A stretch of 64,000 nt of DNA, from assembly GCA_015062285.1 (NCBI GenBank), contig SUUY01000002.1:216441-280440 (forward strand), read 5' to 3'. The notes beneath the pieces were generated by a model that did no database searches, had not been told where the DNA came from, and saw nothing but the letters and a program-made list of their open reading frames with translations. Each line of letters begins with the position of its first letter. The stretch's first letter is position 1. Below, piece after piece: positions 35,701 through 42,722 of this stretch. The stretch comes from Alphaproteobacteria bacterium (GTDB lineage Bacteria; Pseudomonadota; Alphaproteobacteria; RF32; CAG-239). A program made the position numbers and the translations under genes.

Positions 35701-36303
35701 TCCTGATTTTATCGGATAATATGCCGCACGATCTCTAACTTTTTGCTCTTCTGCAACAACGTCTAAACCTGTAATCTCTCTAATCTTAGCAACAATTTCA
35801 ACCTGTTCTTTTTGCGCTTTTTCTTTTTGCTCAATCCACTTTCCAGGATCTTCTCCTCTATCACTACACTTTTGAATTTGTTCATCGTAACGTTTAGTAA
35901 TATTCTCTCTGTTCCTAACATAATCATTATAATATTTTCTTAATTCATCACGATTAGCTACACTTGTATAATATTCTTCTTTTATTTCATCTATTGTGGC
36001 TAATCTTGTTGGGTCAGTAGAAGAATGTAATGATTGCAAACGTTTTTCTGCTTCTTTCAATTTATTGTGAAGCTTTCGATTTTCATCTATGTCTGATGAC
36101 AAATATCCTGCATCATCTTTTGATAATTCCAATCCTCGGATCTCTTCTTCTAGAGCCTTTACTCTGCCTGCTAATGTTTGTGTTTCAAGAAATTCTTTCA
36201 TTTCTTTCAAGTCTTCATCTGAAAAAGACTCTTTTATTTGCTTTTTATCACTATCAGATAACCCTTTTGCACTGTATTTTAAAGTTTCCTTATCTTCAGC
36301 CAT
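32800..36303 (-). CDS. Giant coiled-coil protein with LPD7-like region
   Basis: This 1167-residue cytoplasmic-looking protein has no signal peptide or membrane helix. The start is the ATG at 36303, with GGAGGGC 5 bp upstream; the frame is open a little further. Residues ~1-440 and ~540-700 are heptad-rich coiled coil. An Ala/Gln/Glu-rich low-complexity zone follows (~790-850). Residues ~861-968 form a compact domain whose pattern, a helix LQALKQEGHDSVDLG then PEFLANMIVAAQEVGITI, resembles the large polyvalent protein-associated domain LPD7. The C-terminus is basic (KKRDKTARQKTYAKI). LPD domains occur in conjugative relaxase or toxin-type giant proteins. With VirB8 and VirB6 nearby, a type IV secretion substrate is conceivable, but this is inference. 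Confidence 0.8.
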   Translation of the reverse strand: MAEDKETLKYSAKGLSDSDKKQIKESFSDEDLKEMKEFLETQTLAGRVKALEEEIRGLELSKDDAGYLSSDIDENRKLHNKLKEAEKRLQSLHSSTDPTRLATIDEIKEEYYTSVANRDELRKYYNDYVRNRENITKRYDEQIQKCSDRGEDPGKWIEQKEKAQKEQVEIVAKIREITGLDVVAEEQKVRDRAAYYPIKSGEFEVRREVIQAEEALQFINGLIVERKIDPILKDIEEKLDKEVSYGELQKIKKDLQDKTLEGQIAELEKQIKAIGVNSPDIGYGDSKEDREYASLIKRLTVLRSVETQEKNGTLSPDSIDSQITEIERDRELSSEQKAQKLEELKIYKEVVSVQDQLSRVDDAIREKEANQGQEKIKKEFAEYAQETLGKTAKDEVSDEEFGKLIKKFEQGVDGFTQEEAVHFLEAWSSKELEWDGGLSRKTKLDVDMTPENAEKIAKLINKLPDTGDEKKLSHWRFTPVTHLRRWGNTVAMDVVTNRIKRRNERHAKKLYREEYKLYGDVYSNHDPQKIGSIIKGKWYERNLEKKVKKVESADLTKVNGYLKQKIALGKEKLSYKKATIKSMVERQEELTKKLEALNKKREELQGKSVRTKQENKELKETMRQIQSYTELHNVLDVKLKERSKVAEDKINALKSKHQESVAPLKQRVVSRYNKISKKTSILDQSTTKGKYLYKLLQSVPAEQRKALEDLVNGLTQEQLRDDATYKEYIKEKMQVAGRNGSIISDAKAEFIAEILKEETGHITYNSVQKQPEENTDTLQENTDTAGYDDQPQAQAQAKAEEQDRKERDAALNEETDQAQAEADAEEKKEEIEKEIEGQKEEAQKTGRVIINEGEVEKQINTQVRDFTAAFTDYSAFSDVDYEVSKTDIANTLVFEDKKDGHEFKIEHSEENHYNLSAKSKNGENKVPSVDDMRSMLQALKQEGHDSVDLGTVKNPEFLANMIVAAQEVGITIDNQKEIEERMKASGKESDLEAAKKNAEKGREVKEEEYQKIAERVGYIEPEKPQENNKEVEGSERADQKGDGKADKSKSSEPTSEQVDETKKSLDALVKINDMTPQQYEEYKKSAEFTGLSQKQQNMLDAIHGLQEAKKSGKLNSTDSRYYQLIGKVVGDYKRISDGGAKKRDKTARQKTYAKIVATNLAKAQGGR

Positions 36304-36334
36304 GATGCCCTCCATCAACACTAACATACCATAT

Positions 36335-36365
36335 ATTATACCACACTAATTGCTAATAAGCAATT
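36335..36365 (-). promoter_or_regulatory. Promoter and overlapping inverted repeat before the giant gene
   Basis: On the minus strand TTGCTT (36358-36363), a 17-bp spacer and TATAAT (36335-36340) form the promoter; the -10 is preceded by TGTGG. The inverted repeat AATTGCT-AATA-AGCAATT (36348-36365) covers the -35, as an operator would. Confidence 0.55.
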
Positions 36366-36393
36366 AATGCTTGCCGTAATTGCCAAAAAAAGA

Positions 36394-37092
36394 TTATTTT
36401 CTGATGTTAAACTCAACAAAACTTGATTTTAAAGTATTCAGCAAGTCCTGATCTTGAAAAAATTTATTACGATCGGCGTCGGTAGTAACAACATCTCCTT
36501 CAATAGGACGATATTGCTGAAGAAAATATTTTTTAACGCCTTTTGATTTTAGATCTTGAGCAATAGCATAAATATCTTCAACACTCAAAATTCTGGGATC
36601 ACACGTGGTGCGACATTCAAAATCTATACCACTTTCAACAAGCAAAGAGAGACTTTGCATAACCTTATCCAAATGGTTGGTCTTGGTTACGTCCTGGTAT
36701 CTTGTTTCAACAAAAGGTGCCTTAATATCAAGTCCCACCCAATCAACCAAAGGAATAATTTTAGCTAAATGCTCAGGGCGGTAACCGCCGGTGTGAAGGC
36801 CAACTTTAAAGCCAAGTTCTTTTACCTCGCTAATCGCATGCGCCAATCCATCTTGGACTAACGGCTCTCCACCGCTAAAAACAACAGCATCAAGTTTGCC
36901 TTGACGTGTTCTTAAAAACTCTAAAAACTTTGGCCACAAGAATCCTGTCGGCTGACCGATTTTTTGAATAACTTGATTGTAACAAAAAGGACAACGCCAC
37001 GGACAGCCTTGCATAAAAACAACAGCGGCCAAATATCCTGGAAAATCGACGGTGCTGAAAGTTTCAACACCGCCGACCAAAATTTCACTCAT
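36394..37092 (-). CDS. nrdG: Anaerobic ribonucleotide reductase activase NrdG
   Basis: This 232-residue radical SAM enzyme generates the glycyl radical on the class III ribonucleotide reductase. The 4Fe-4S motif is C30-x3-C34-x2-C37 (QGCPWRCPFCYNQ). Further signatures are VFSGGEPLVQDG and the GLHTGGYRPEHL segment. It is encoded 17 bp after the small glycyl-radical gene, in one operon with nrdD. Confidence 0.94.
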   Translation of the reverse strand: MSEILVGGVETFSTVDFPGYLAAVVFMQGCPWRCPFCYNQVIQKIGQPTGFLWPKFLEFLRTRQGKLDAVVFSGGEPLVQDGLAHAISEVKELGFKVGLHTGGYRPEHLAKIIPLVDWVGLDIKAPFVETRYQDVTKTNHLDKVMQSLSLLVESGIDFECRTTCDPRILSVEDIYAIAQDLKSKGVKKYFLQQYRPIEGDVVTTDADRNKFFQDQDLLNTLKSSFVEFNIRK

Positions 37093-37109
37093 GTTATGAT
37101 TGAATAAAA

Positions 37110-37316
37110 CTATTCTGCAGCCATGTCATAAGCATCGCAACTACAACCACGAATTGCTTTGCTTTCAGAAAAGCATACACGAGAGTAAAATTCAGATTTT
37201 TTACCAACGTTAAACTCTGAAACCGGACGAAAATATCCCATTACTCTGGTCCATACTTCGCAAGGTTGTCTTTCTTCGTCGTTTAATTTGATATCTTCAA
37301 AATTAATAGTTGTCAT
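37110..37316 (-). CDS. Stand-alone glycyl-radical domain of class III ribonucleotide reductase
   Basis: This 68-residue protein carries the motif CEVWTRVMGYFRPVSEFN (19-36). It matches the C-terminal glycyl-radical segment of NrdD, where the radical is formed on the glycine of RVxGY, here G27. A full-length NrdD normally ends with a zinc site directly followed by this segment. Here the upstream nrdD stops after the zinc site, and this piece has its own ATG with GGAG 10 bp upstream, 34 bp after the nrdD stop. Four cysteines (C19, C48, C58, C60) are present. It lies between nrdD and nrdG. The split appears genuine rather than a frameshift, because both halves have good translation signals. Confidence 0.85.
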   Translation of the reverse strand: MTTINFEDIKLNDEERQPCEVWTRVMGYFRPVSEFNVGKKSEFYSRVCFSESKAIRGCSCDAYDMAAE

Positions 37317-37350
37317 TTCTTACATTCTCCAAATTTAATAAAATTTTACT

Positions 37351-39408
37351 CTATGCAACATCTTTTCTTGATGCTGCGGCTCTCTTTTGTGCCTTCAACT
37401 CCTCATCGCAGATCGGGCAGAATTTATGCTCTCCGGAAATATATCCATGTTTTGGGCAAATGGAAAAAGTCGGAGTAATGGTAATGTACGGAAGACGATA
37501 GTTGGTCAAGACACGTCTTACAATATCACGACAAACTTTCGCCGAAGAAATTCTCTGTCCCATATACAAGTGGAGAACTGTTCCACCAGTATATTTGGTT
37601 TGCAGAGTAGATTGTAGTTCAAGTGCTTCAAACGGATCGTCAGTATAGCCAAAAGGCAGCTGAGAAGAGTTTGAATATACCGGATTTTCCTTGGTGCCGG
37701 CTTGAATAATATCAGCAAAACGCTTTTTGTCTTCTCGTGCAAAGCGTGTAGCTGCACCTTCGGCCGGTGTAGCTTCCAAATTATACATGTGACCGGTTTC
37801 TTCTTGGATTTTTACCAATTTGTCACGGATATAATCAAGAAATTTAATTGCAAATGCCTGTCCCCATTCGTCAGCAATACCATGTTCATCATTGGTAAAG
37901 TTGCGAATCATTTCATGAACACCATTTACACCAATAGTAGAGAAGTGGTTGCGTAATGTACCGAGATAGCGTTTTGTAAATGGGAACAAACCATTATCAA
38001 TAAGGCGTTGAATAACTTTTCTCTTAATTTCCAAAGAGACCTTGGCAATTTCCATTAATTCATCGACACGATGGAATAATCCGTTTTCGTTGCCCTTGAA
38101 GAGATAACCCAAACGAGCACAGTTGATGGTTACCACACCGATAGAACCTGTTTGCTCAGCAGAACCGAACAAACCGTTTCCTCTAGCCAACAACTCTCTT
38201 AGGTCAAGTTGCAAACGACAGCACATTGAGCGAATTTGCCCCGGCTTCAAAACAGAATTGATGAAGTTTTGAAAATAAGGCAAGCCATATTTAGCGGTCA
38301 TTTCAAACAGCAACTCTGTGTTATCATCTTCCCACGGAAAATCAGGTGTCATATTATATGTTGGAATTGGGAATGTGAACGGACGACCTTTGATGTCACC
38401 TTTCATCATAACTTCCATGTATGCCTTATTGATCATGTGCATTTCTTCATGCAAATCACCATAAGTAAACTCCTGTTCTACCCCGGCAATAATCGGGTGA
38501 GTTTCTCTTAAATCTTCAGGACATACCCAATCAAAAGTAAAGTTTGTAAATGGTGTCTGAGATCCCCAACGAGAAGGAACGTTTAGGTTATATACCAATT
38601 CTTGCATACATTGATATACTTGTTTGTATTCTAATTTGTCTTTGCGAACATAAGGTGCCAAATAGGTATCAACAGATGAAAAAGCTTGAGCTCCGGCCCA
38701 TTCGTTTTGCAAAGTCCCCATAAAGTTAACCATTTGACCGACAGCAGCAGAAAGGTGTTTGGCCGGACCAGCTTCAGCCTTGCCAGGAACGCCGTTAAAT
38801 CCTTCATGCAACAAGTTCTTTAAGGACCAACCGGCACAATATGCAGCCAACATACTCAAATCGTGAATATGGATATCACCGCTACGATGCGCTTCACCAA
38901 CGGCAGCAGGATATACATGACTTAACCAATAGTTAGCAGTAACCTTACCGGAAACATTCAATATTAAACCACCATTGGAATAACCTTGGTTTGCATTTTC
39001 ATTAATACGCCAATCCAATTTCTCTAAGTATTCGTTTACCGAACTTTCAACGTCAACCATAACCTTTTGACCGGTACGAGTACGACTTCTCTGATCACGA
39101 TAAAGAATGTATGCTTTGGCAGTAGCAAAATAGTTAGATGAAATTAAAACTTGTTCTACAATATCTTGTATATTTTCAATTGAAGGTAATTCTTCGGCGT
39201 ATTTGTGTTTTAACACCTTAAGAACTTGGGCGGTAAGCAACCAACCTTCTTGTTCACCAAATTCTCCGGTTGTAGAACCCGCCTTATTGATAGCATTATA
39301 AATTTTTGTGCTATCAAATGGAGCAAGAGTACCGTCTCTTTTGGTAACGCTATCGATATTGATTTGTTCATTAGCTATCGAGGGCATATTAAAATCATTG
39401 TTAGACAT
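37351..39408 (-). CDS. nrdD: Anaerobic ribonucleoside-triphosphate reductase large part NrdD
   Basis: This 685-residue class III reductase converts ribonucleoside triphosphates to deoxyribonucleotides without oxygen. The start is the ATG at 39408 (AAGGAAGT upstream); a TTG at 39435 is the alternative. An ATP-cone is at the N-terminus (TKRDGTLAPFDSTKIYNAIN). The ten-stranded barrel contains DIHIHDLSM, SRWGSQTPFTNFTFDW, the SMCCRL cysteine segment and TINCARLGYL. The zinc-site remnant CPKHGYISGEHKFCPICDE lies near the end. The C-terminal glycyl-radical motif is missing and is encoded by the next gene. Two NrdR boxes precede it. Confidence 0.94.
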   Translation of the reverse strand: MSNNDFNMPSIANEQINIDSVTKRDGTLAPFDSTKIYNAINKAGSTTGEFGEQEGWLLTAQVLKVLKHKYAEELPSIENIQDIVEQVLISSNYFATAKAYILYRDQRSRTRTGQKVMVDVESSVNEYLEKLDWRINENANQGYSNGGLILNVSGKVTANYWLSHVYPAAVGEAHRSGDIHIHDLSMLAAYCAGWSLKNLLHEGFNGVPGKAEAGPAKHLSAAVGQMVNFMGTLQNEWAGAQAFSSVDTYLAPYVRKDKLEYKQVYQCMQELVYNLNVPSRWGSQTPFTNFTFDWVCPEDLRETHPIIAGVEQEFTYGDLHEEMHMINKAYMEVMMKGDIKGRPFTFPIPTYNMTPDFPWEDDNTELLFEMTAKYGLPYFQNFINSVLKPGQIRSMCCRLQLDLRELLARGNGLFGSAEQTGSIGVVTINCARLGYLFKGNENGLFHRVDELMEIAKVSLEIKRKVIQRLIDNGLFPFTKRYLGTLRNHFSTIGVNGVHEMIRNFTNDEHGIADEWGQAFAIKFLDYIRDKLVKIQEETGHMYNLEATPAEGAATRFAREDKKRFADIIQAGTKENPVYSNSSQLPFGYTDDPFEALELQSTLQTKYTGGTVLHLYMGQRISSAKVCRDIVRRVLTNYRLPYITITPTFSICPKHGYISGEHKFCPICDEELKAQKRAAASRKDVA

Positions 39409-39469
39409 TTCTTTTGCTACTTCCTTATTTTTCAATGTTTTACCAGCTATGTCATCTCTGACACCTTAT

Positions 39470-39485
39470 ATACCATATATAGTGT
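39470..39485 (-). promoter_or_regulatory. NrdR box 1 upstream of nrdD
   Basis: ATACCATATATAGTGT matches the 16-bp NrdR box (acaCwATATATwGTgt) at nearly all positions. It lies 31 bp centre-to-centre from box 2, the typical spacing of three helical turns. Confidence 0.8.
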
Positions 39486-39500
39486 AAACAAAAAGTAAAC

Positions 39501-39516
39501 AAACTATATATTGTAT
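39501..39516 (-). promoter_or_regulatory. NrdR box 2 upstream of nrdD
   Basis: AAACTATATATTGTAT matches the NrdR consensus and pairs with box 1 at 31-bp spacing. NrdR is an ATP/dATP-sensing repressor of ribonucleotide reductase genes, so nrdD and the two genes after it should be repressed when dATP is high. Confidence 0.8.
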
Positions 39517-39809
39517 ACACAACTTTTATCGGGAAATAATTTTGGCATTAAAAAAACCTGAAAACATATTGCGAAATTTAAACCTTCTTCTCAACCGATT
39601 TTTAGTTAACAAAGAGGTGATTCTCGGCTATGTTATTATAAATCAATCATAAAAAATTTTTATGCTTGAGGATAAGTTTCTTAACAACTTTTCTTTGTTG
39701 AAAATACGTCTACTTTTTTGGGATTTTAAGCAATATATTTGCCCATTTTCACAAAGATTAATAATAGTTAATAAAAAAGAATCTGTTTTTGATTCGAATC
39801 GGAGACACA
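39517..39809. other. Intergenic stretch without recognised features
   Basis: About 290 bp between the NrdR boxes and the terminator of the TolC-like gene. It is very AT-rich. I found no convincing open reading frame, RNA fold or promoter apart from a short palindrome GATTCGAATC (39791-39800). Confidence 0.6.
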
Positions 39810-39845
39810 AAAAAACGATTCCCTAAAAAGAGAATCGTTTTTATT
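39810..39845 (-). terminator. Rho-independent terminator of the TolC-like lipoprotein gene
   Basis: AAAACGATTC (39812-39821) pairs with GAATCGTTTT (39832-39841) across a 10-nt loop. On the minus strand it ends in a T-run a few bases after the stop at 39857. A-runs on the other side allow activity in both directions. Confidence 0.82.
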
Positions 39846-39856
39846 TTGTCCTTGAT

Positions 39857-41761
39857 TTATTGCGGAAGAGTCATCACGTCTTCACCTATAACAGATTCAT
39901 CAATATATTCATCTGTACATTGCGGGCCGACACAACGTTTTAGCACGGTGGCCTTGCGCCCCGGAGTAAGACCGGTCACCCTCAACGATGGAACATATAC
40001 ATCTGTAATTTTAATTTTGAAGGTAAGATATCCGGTTGTTCCTTCTTCATCAGTGAGGTATACTTTAATATTATATGACCCTTTGGCTCCAGGCATGGCT
40101 GTTCCGGTAAAGGTATATGTATTTTCATCAAAGAACAACCAATCAGGTAACGGGCTATCATCAGACAATCCGGCTTTTCCGGTAACTTTTCCTTCAAAGT
40201 CCATTTTGTTTAATATTTCTTGCGGAATCGTAACCTCCAACCTCTGGCCGCTCTCCAATAAAACATCCGGCATCAATTTAGATGATGACAAATCTACCGG
40301 CGGACGCTTAGTCGGAACATTCAACAAGTACGGACGATTATCCGGCAAGAAATCTCCTTTGCGCCATTTTTCAAATACGCCACGCAAATATATGGCCATC
40401 TTCGATGGCTTTTCTCCCAGCATATAATAAGGGAGAGCATCCATACCCAATGCAGAATATAAATTACCTAAAGCATCTTGCAATTCCACATAAGCCAACA
40501 TAGCTTTTGTTTCATCTTCAATCGCTCTTGCTGATTCAAGTTGGCCTTTTTCTGATCGGCTTCCATCTTTTATAGATGTATCTTCAGCAATATCTTCCGA
40601 AACATTGGCCAACTCGTGACTAACTTGATAATCCTCAATAGCAGACATATAACGAGCCCAAGATACATACACTTGGCTCAAAATCATATTAGTCATACGT
40701 TGACGACGAAGATTCTCCAAGTCAGATACGGACGGATTACGCAAATCCTCAAAAATGCTAAGCCCCAACTTCTGAGCTTTTTTAGCCCATGTACGATTAT
40801 AATATGCCGGATCATTTTTATATTTATTAAGCCCCGGATTTTGCATAACTCTGAATGAAGTTTTTATTTCTTCAACATTACTTACCATATCACGCACTCT
40901 AAGCTCAGGGCGATTGGTTAAAGCAAGCCATTCCATTTCAGATAACGAACTTTTAATTTCCGGCAATTCAAAATTACCATATTCTTTGCCTACTAATTTA
41001 TATTCGGTGGACGGATGGAAGCCCATTAGTGTTGCAAGCCTTATTTCTGATGTCTCTAAATCTCGCTTCAATAACGACAACTGTTTTACCGCTTCCATGT
41101 ATTTTCTTTTTTTCGACAGATCGGCCATATTCAAACTTTGCCCATCAGCAGCCAATTCTTTACTGCGAGAATTGAGCTCATCAACGTCTAATGTCATATG
41201 CTCAATCATATTATCAATGACCGGCAACAAACGTTGTGCGGTTAAGGTTTTCCAGTATAGAACCCTAGTCTCTTGCAAAAGATTATGAATAACCTTTCGG
41301 CTTTGTTCATATGCAACGCCATTTTGGAAACGAGAATCTTGGGTTTGATAATAAACCGTTCCAACATCTAATATGTTCCATGCCAGTTTTAATTCAGAAT
41401 CCATAGCCGAAGTATTAGAAGTGTTGACATATCCGGCAGAAGAAAAAATTTCGGGCAACCGATTAATTGGAGATTCTCCGATTTCTACCAAGCTTTGCTG
41501 ATAACTGATAACTCTACGAGTGTAATTGTATTTTAAGGCTAAAGCAAAAGCCATATACATATCTATCGGCTTTTCTATTTTATGCGGAGTTGCAGCATAC
41601 ATAGTTTGCATATCTACATCGACACGAATCGCCCGATCCCAATCCGTATACGCCACAGGAGCGGGAACTCCGACAGAATCGGATACTTCATAATCATTTT
41701 GTACTGTACAAGCTCCAAACAATAGAGTTGCAACAGCTATAACAACAGATGTTTTTTTCAT
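39857..41761 (-). CDS. TolC-like outer-membrane lipoprotein with C-terminal Ig-like domain
   Basis: This 634-residue lipoprotein has a signal with lipobox LFGAC (C18). Residues ~60-450 have the long-helix pattern of outer membrane efflux (TolC/OEP) proteins: LALKYNYTRRVISYQQSL, LAWNILDVGTVYYQ, and a second half with AYVELQDALGNLYSALG. After a Pro-rich linker, residues ~510-590 form an added beta domain with LPDWLFFDENTYTFTG and YNIKVYLTDEEGTTGY, resembling putative Ig (He_PIG/cadherin-like) domains. Such a fusion is unusual for TolC proteins. It is divergent from two virB8-like genes, 172 bp apart. No inner-membrane pump gene adjoins it, so the partner is unknown. Confidence 0.8.
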   Translation of the reverse strand: MKKTSVVIAVATLLFGACTVQNDYEVSDSVGVPAPVAYTDWDRAIRVDVDMQTMYAATPHKIEKPIDMYMAFALALKYNYTRRVISYQQSLVEIGESPINRLPEIFSSAGYVNTSNTSAMDSELKLAWNILDVGTVYYQTQDSRFQNGVAYEQSRKVIHNLLQETRVLYWKTLTAQRLLPVIDNMIEHMTLDVDELNSRSKELAADGQSLNMADLSKKRKYMEAVKQLSLLKRDLETSEIRLATLMGFHPSTEYKLVGKEYGNFELPEIKSSLSEMEWLALTNRPELRVRDMVSNVEEIKTSFRVMQNPGLNKYKNDPAYYNRTWAKKAQKLGLSIFEDLRNPSVSDLENLRRQRMTNMILSQVYVSWARYMSAIEDYQVSHELANVSEDIAEDTSIKDGSRSEKGQLESARAIEDETKAMLAYVELQDALGNLYSALGMDALPYYMLGEKPSKMAIYLRGVFEKWRKGDFLPDNRPYLLNVPTKRPPVDLSSSKLMPDVLLESGQRLEVTIPQEILNKMDFEGKVTGKAGLSDDSPLPDWLFFDENTYTFTGTAMPGAKGSYNIKVYLTDEEGTTGYLTFKIKITDVYVPSLRVTGLTPGRKATVLKRCVGPQCTDEYIDESVIGEDVMTLPQ

Positions 41762-41933
41762 TATATTACCCTAAAGTGCACTTGGTTATGGTTGCAGATT
41801 ATACCAATATTTTGGATATTAACAGTATTTATTTGCTTTTATTCAACTTTGATGTATAAAATTTAATAAAATAAATAATTTTTTATGCAAAAATGTATGT
41901 TGTCGACGCCATAATAGCTCAAATGAGGAACTT

Positions 41934-42713
41934 ATGCTTGATATTTTTAGAACAGTTTTTAAATATCGTGAAAAAAGAAGCCCAGATAAGTTAGGTGCAT
42001 ATCCAGAACAAGTGCACGTAAATGCTATGCCGGAAAGACGCTATTTATGGAGTTCGCGTTTATTGGTTATTTTTTCGTGTATCAGTATTTGCTTATCTAT
42101 GATGTTGGCAAGCACCATATACTTACTTTTGCCACAAAGAAGTTCGTATCCCCGTTTAATGCAGGCTAACAATTATTTTAGCCACTTAGAATTAACAGAG
42201 TTGAGTGAAAAACATGTTCCGGCCAGAGAATTACTGACTGAACTATATATTGAAGAATACATAATGCTTCGTCATGTTATCAGTAACGATATTGATGAAT
42301 TATTATCAAGATGGTCAAGAGGGTCAAAGCTTTATTGGATGTCTTCCAATAATGTTTATACATTGTTTACTCGAGATGAGGCTATGGAAGATTTGGCAAG
42401 ATTCCGATCACAGTCGTTGACCAGACTGGTAGAAGTTGAGTGGATACGTCCTATATCTTTGGGGTTATGGGCCGCTCAGTTCATCACAATGGATTATTAC
42501 TCTGGCAATGACAAACCAACTGTAAATATTTGGCGTGCATATTTGAGAGTTGCATTTACGAATATAAATTATGCAAACTATCGTCAAAGAGCTCTAAACC
42601 CATACGGATTTTTGGTATTGAATTATTCTTTATCATATATTGGAACTCCTGATGAACCTGAAAGCTATCTGAACACAGCCAAAGATATACGCGGGCAAAA
42701 GAATATATATTAA
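41934..42713 (+). CDS. VirB8-like type IV secretion protein, copy 1
   Basis: This 259-residue bitopic inner-membrane protein has a short cytoplasmic N-terminus, a transmembrane helix at ~40-66 (LVIFSCISICLSMMLASTIYLLL) and a periplasmic VirB8/NTF2-like domain. Support comes from YIEEYIMLRHVISND, the SRWSRGSKLYWM segment, and the closing NPYGFLVLNYSLSY, which matches the NPxG motif needed for VirB8 contacts. VirB8 is an assembly and core component of type IV secretion. GAGGAACTT precedes the ATG. The next gene is a paralogue 9 bp downstream. Confidence 0.8.
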   Translation: MLDIFRTVFKYREKRSPDKLGAYPEQVHVNAMPERRYLWSSRLLVIFSCISICLSMMLASTIYLLLPQRSSYPRLMQANNYFSHLELTELSEKHVPARELLTELYIEEYIMLRHVISNDIDELLSRWSRGSKLYWMSSNNVYTLFTRDEAMEDLARFRSQSLTRLVEVEWIRPISLGLWAAQFITMDYYSGNDKPTVNIWRAYLRVAFTNINYANYRQRALNPYGFLVLNYSLSYIGTPDEPESYLNTAKDIRGQKNIY

Positions 42714-42722
42714 GAGACATCA

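Noticed and set aside
36348..36390. Intrinsic terminator of nrdG
   Set aside because: The hairpin is not followed by a T-run on the minus strand and overlaps a promoter -35.
37317..37350. Possible frameshift or sequencing error joining nrdD and the small glycyl-radical gene
   Set aside because: The small gene has its own ATG and GGAG site, NrdD ends in a normal stop, and the 34-bp gap contains no coding continuation.
39409..39516. Adenosylcobalamin riboswitch before the ribonucleotide reductase
   Set aside because: No conserved cobalamin-riboswitch core is visible; the two NrdR boxes explain the region.
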